A DNA stretch of 64,000 bases from Adiantum capillus-veneris (taxonomy: Eukaryota; Streptophyta; Polypodiopsida; Polypodiales; Pteridaceae). The DNA lies in the NCBI GenBank assembly GCA_014529385.2, contig CM043963.1, positions 93,525,912 to 93,589,911 of the forward strand, written 5' to 3'. Shown here one piece after another: positions 63,897 through 64,000 of this stretch; within the stretch, counting starts at the first letter, position 1, and each line of letters starts with the position of its first letter. The notes under the pieces were generated by a model that saw only the letters and a program-made list of their open reading frames with translations, ran no database searches and was not told the DNA's origin. The position numbers were made by a program, and so were the translations under genes.

Positions 63897-64000
63897 TGTT
63901 AGCAGCAAGCTAACTCGGATAACATTTTTTGGAGATTTTATTGTAAAAAAAATTATTATTTTGATAAATTAGGAATGTTTTAACTCCTAATTTCTAGATA
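63897..64000 (+). repeat. Athila-A 3' LTR, first ~104 bp
   Basis: Starts TGTTAGCAGCAAGCTAAC and follows the LTR at 21855 (TTATTGTAAAA) more closely than those of Athila-B, as expected of the partner LTR. Cut by the window edge. Confidence 0.92.

Larger units (their letters stand above)
21855..64000 (+). mobile_element. Athila-A, outer copy of an unusual Athila-like Ty3/gypsy element (right end outside window)
   Basis: 5' LTR 21855-22738, leader 22739-24172, then Athila-B with its duplication, then the rest of the leader from 51338, gag, a truncated pol, a second retropepsin-like domain, a palindrome array, ORF3 and the start of the 3' LTR at 63897. The left half of the leader stops in the middle of the word CTTGTCC.GGGAC and the right half continues it after 51332. 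This shows that A and the flanking pieces are one element opened by B. A deletion removes the protease and RT active sites, so A could only have moved with help. Confidence 0.85.

Overview
The window is nuclear DNA from a plant, very probably a seed plant. It is made almost entirely of transposable elements nested in one another. I see no intact host gene, no rRNA or tRNA gene and nothing bacterial. The plant call rests on Ty1/copia elements primed by initiator tRNA-Met, an Athila-type Ty3/gypsy family primed by tRNA-Asp, a Tat-type Ty3/gypsy element with two RNase H domains, and a DUF659-type hAT transposase. The species cannot be read from the sequence.

Layout, left to right. 1-5253: a decayed copia element (Copia-1, + strand) whose 5' end lies outside the window. 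It carries a 245-bp insert (1856-2100) and a 765-bp terminal-inverted-repeat element (2964-3728) with an 8-bp target duplication. 5254-11010: a second copia element (Copia-2, - strand). Its 3' LTR is cut by Copia-1, and its gag-pol is cut by a solo LTR (8104-8864). 11011-12194 and 21126-21854: two pieces of one decayed hAT transposase gene (- strand). They are split by an 8.9-kb LTR element (12195-21125) that has LTRs, a tRNA-Met primer site and a perfect TTATC duplication but no recognisable protein.

21855 to past the right edge: an Athila-like gypsy element (Athila-A). A second copy of the same family (Athila-B, 24173-51332) is inserted in its 5' leader, with the duplication GGGAT/GGGAC. 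Athila-B is itself split by a fairly intact Tat-type gypsy element (28597-37854, - strand), and its 3' LTR holds a solo copia LTR (50265-51028). Athila-A also holds a 460-bp MITE-like insert (52560-53019) and has lost about 2.1 kb covering the protease and reverse-transcriptase active sites.

The Athila-like family is the most interesting content, because two diverged copies can be compared. Its order is LTR, leader built of diverged ~280-bp repeats each with a palindrome, splice-donor-like site, gag, protease, RT, RNase H, two consecutive integrase zinc-binding (H2C2) modules, integrase core, then a second retropepsin-like domain with Asn in place of the catalytic Asp. A second palindrome array follows, then an acceptor-like site and a large coiled-coil ORF of unknown family in the envelope position, then the LTR. 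The Tat element is the youngest large element: near-identical 1.55-kb LTRs and an almost open gag-pol broken only by two in-frame TAA codons.

All coding regions except the Tat gag, pol and small upstream ORF are pseudogenes. Stops often replace Gln or Trp codons, as expected from decay of methylated, silenced repeats.
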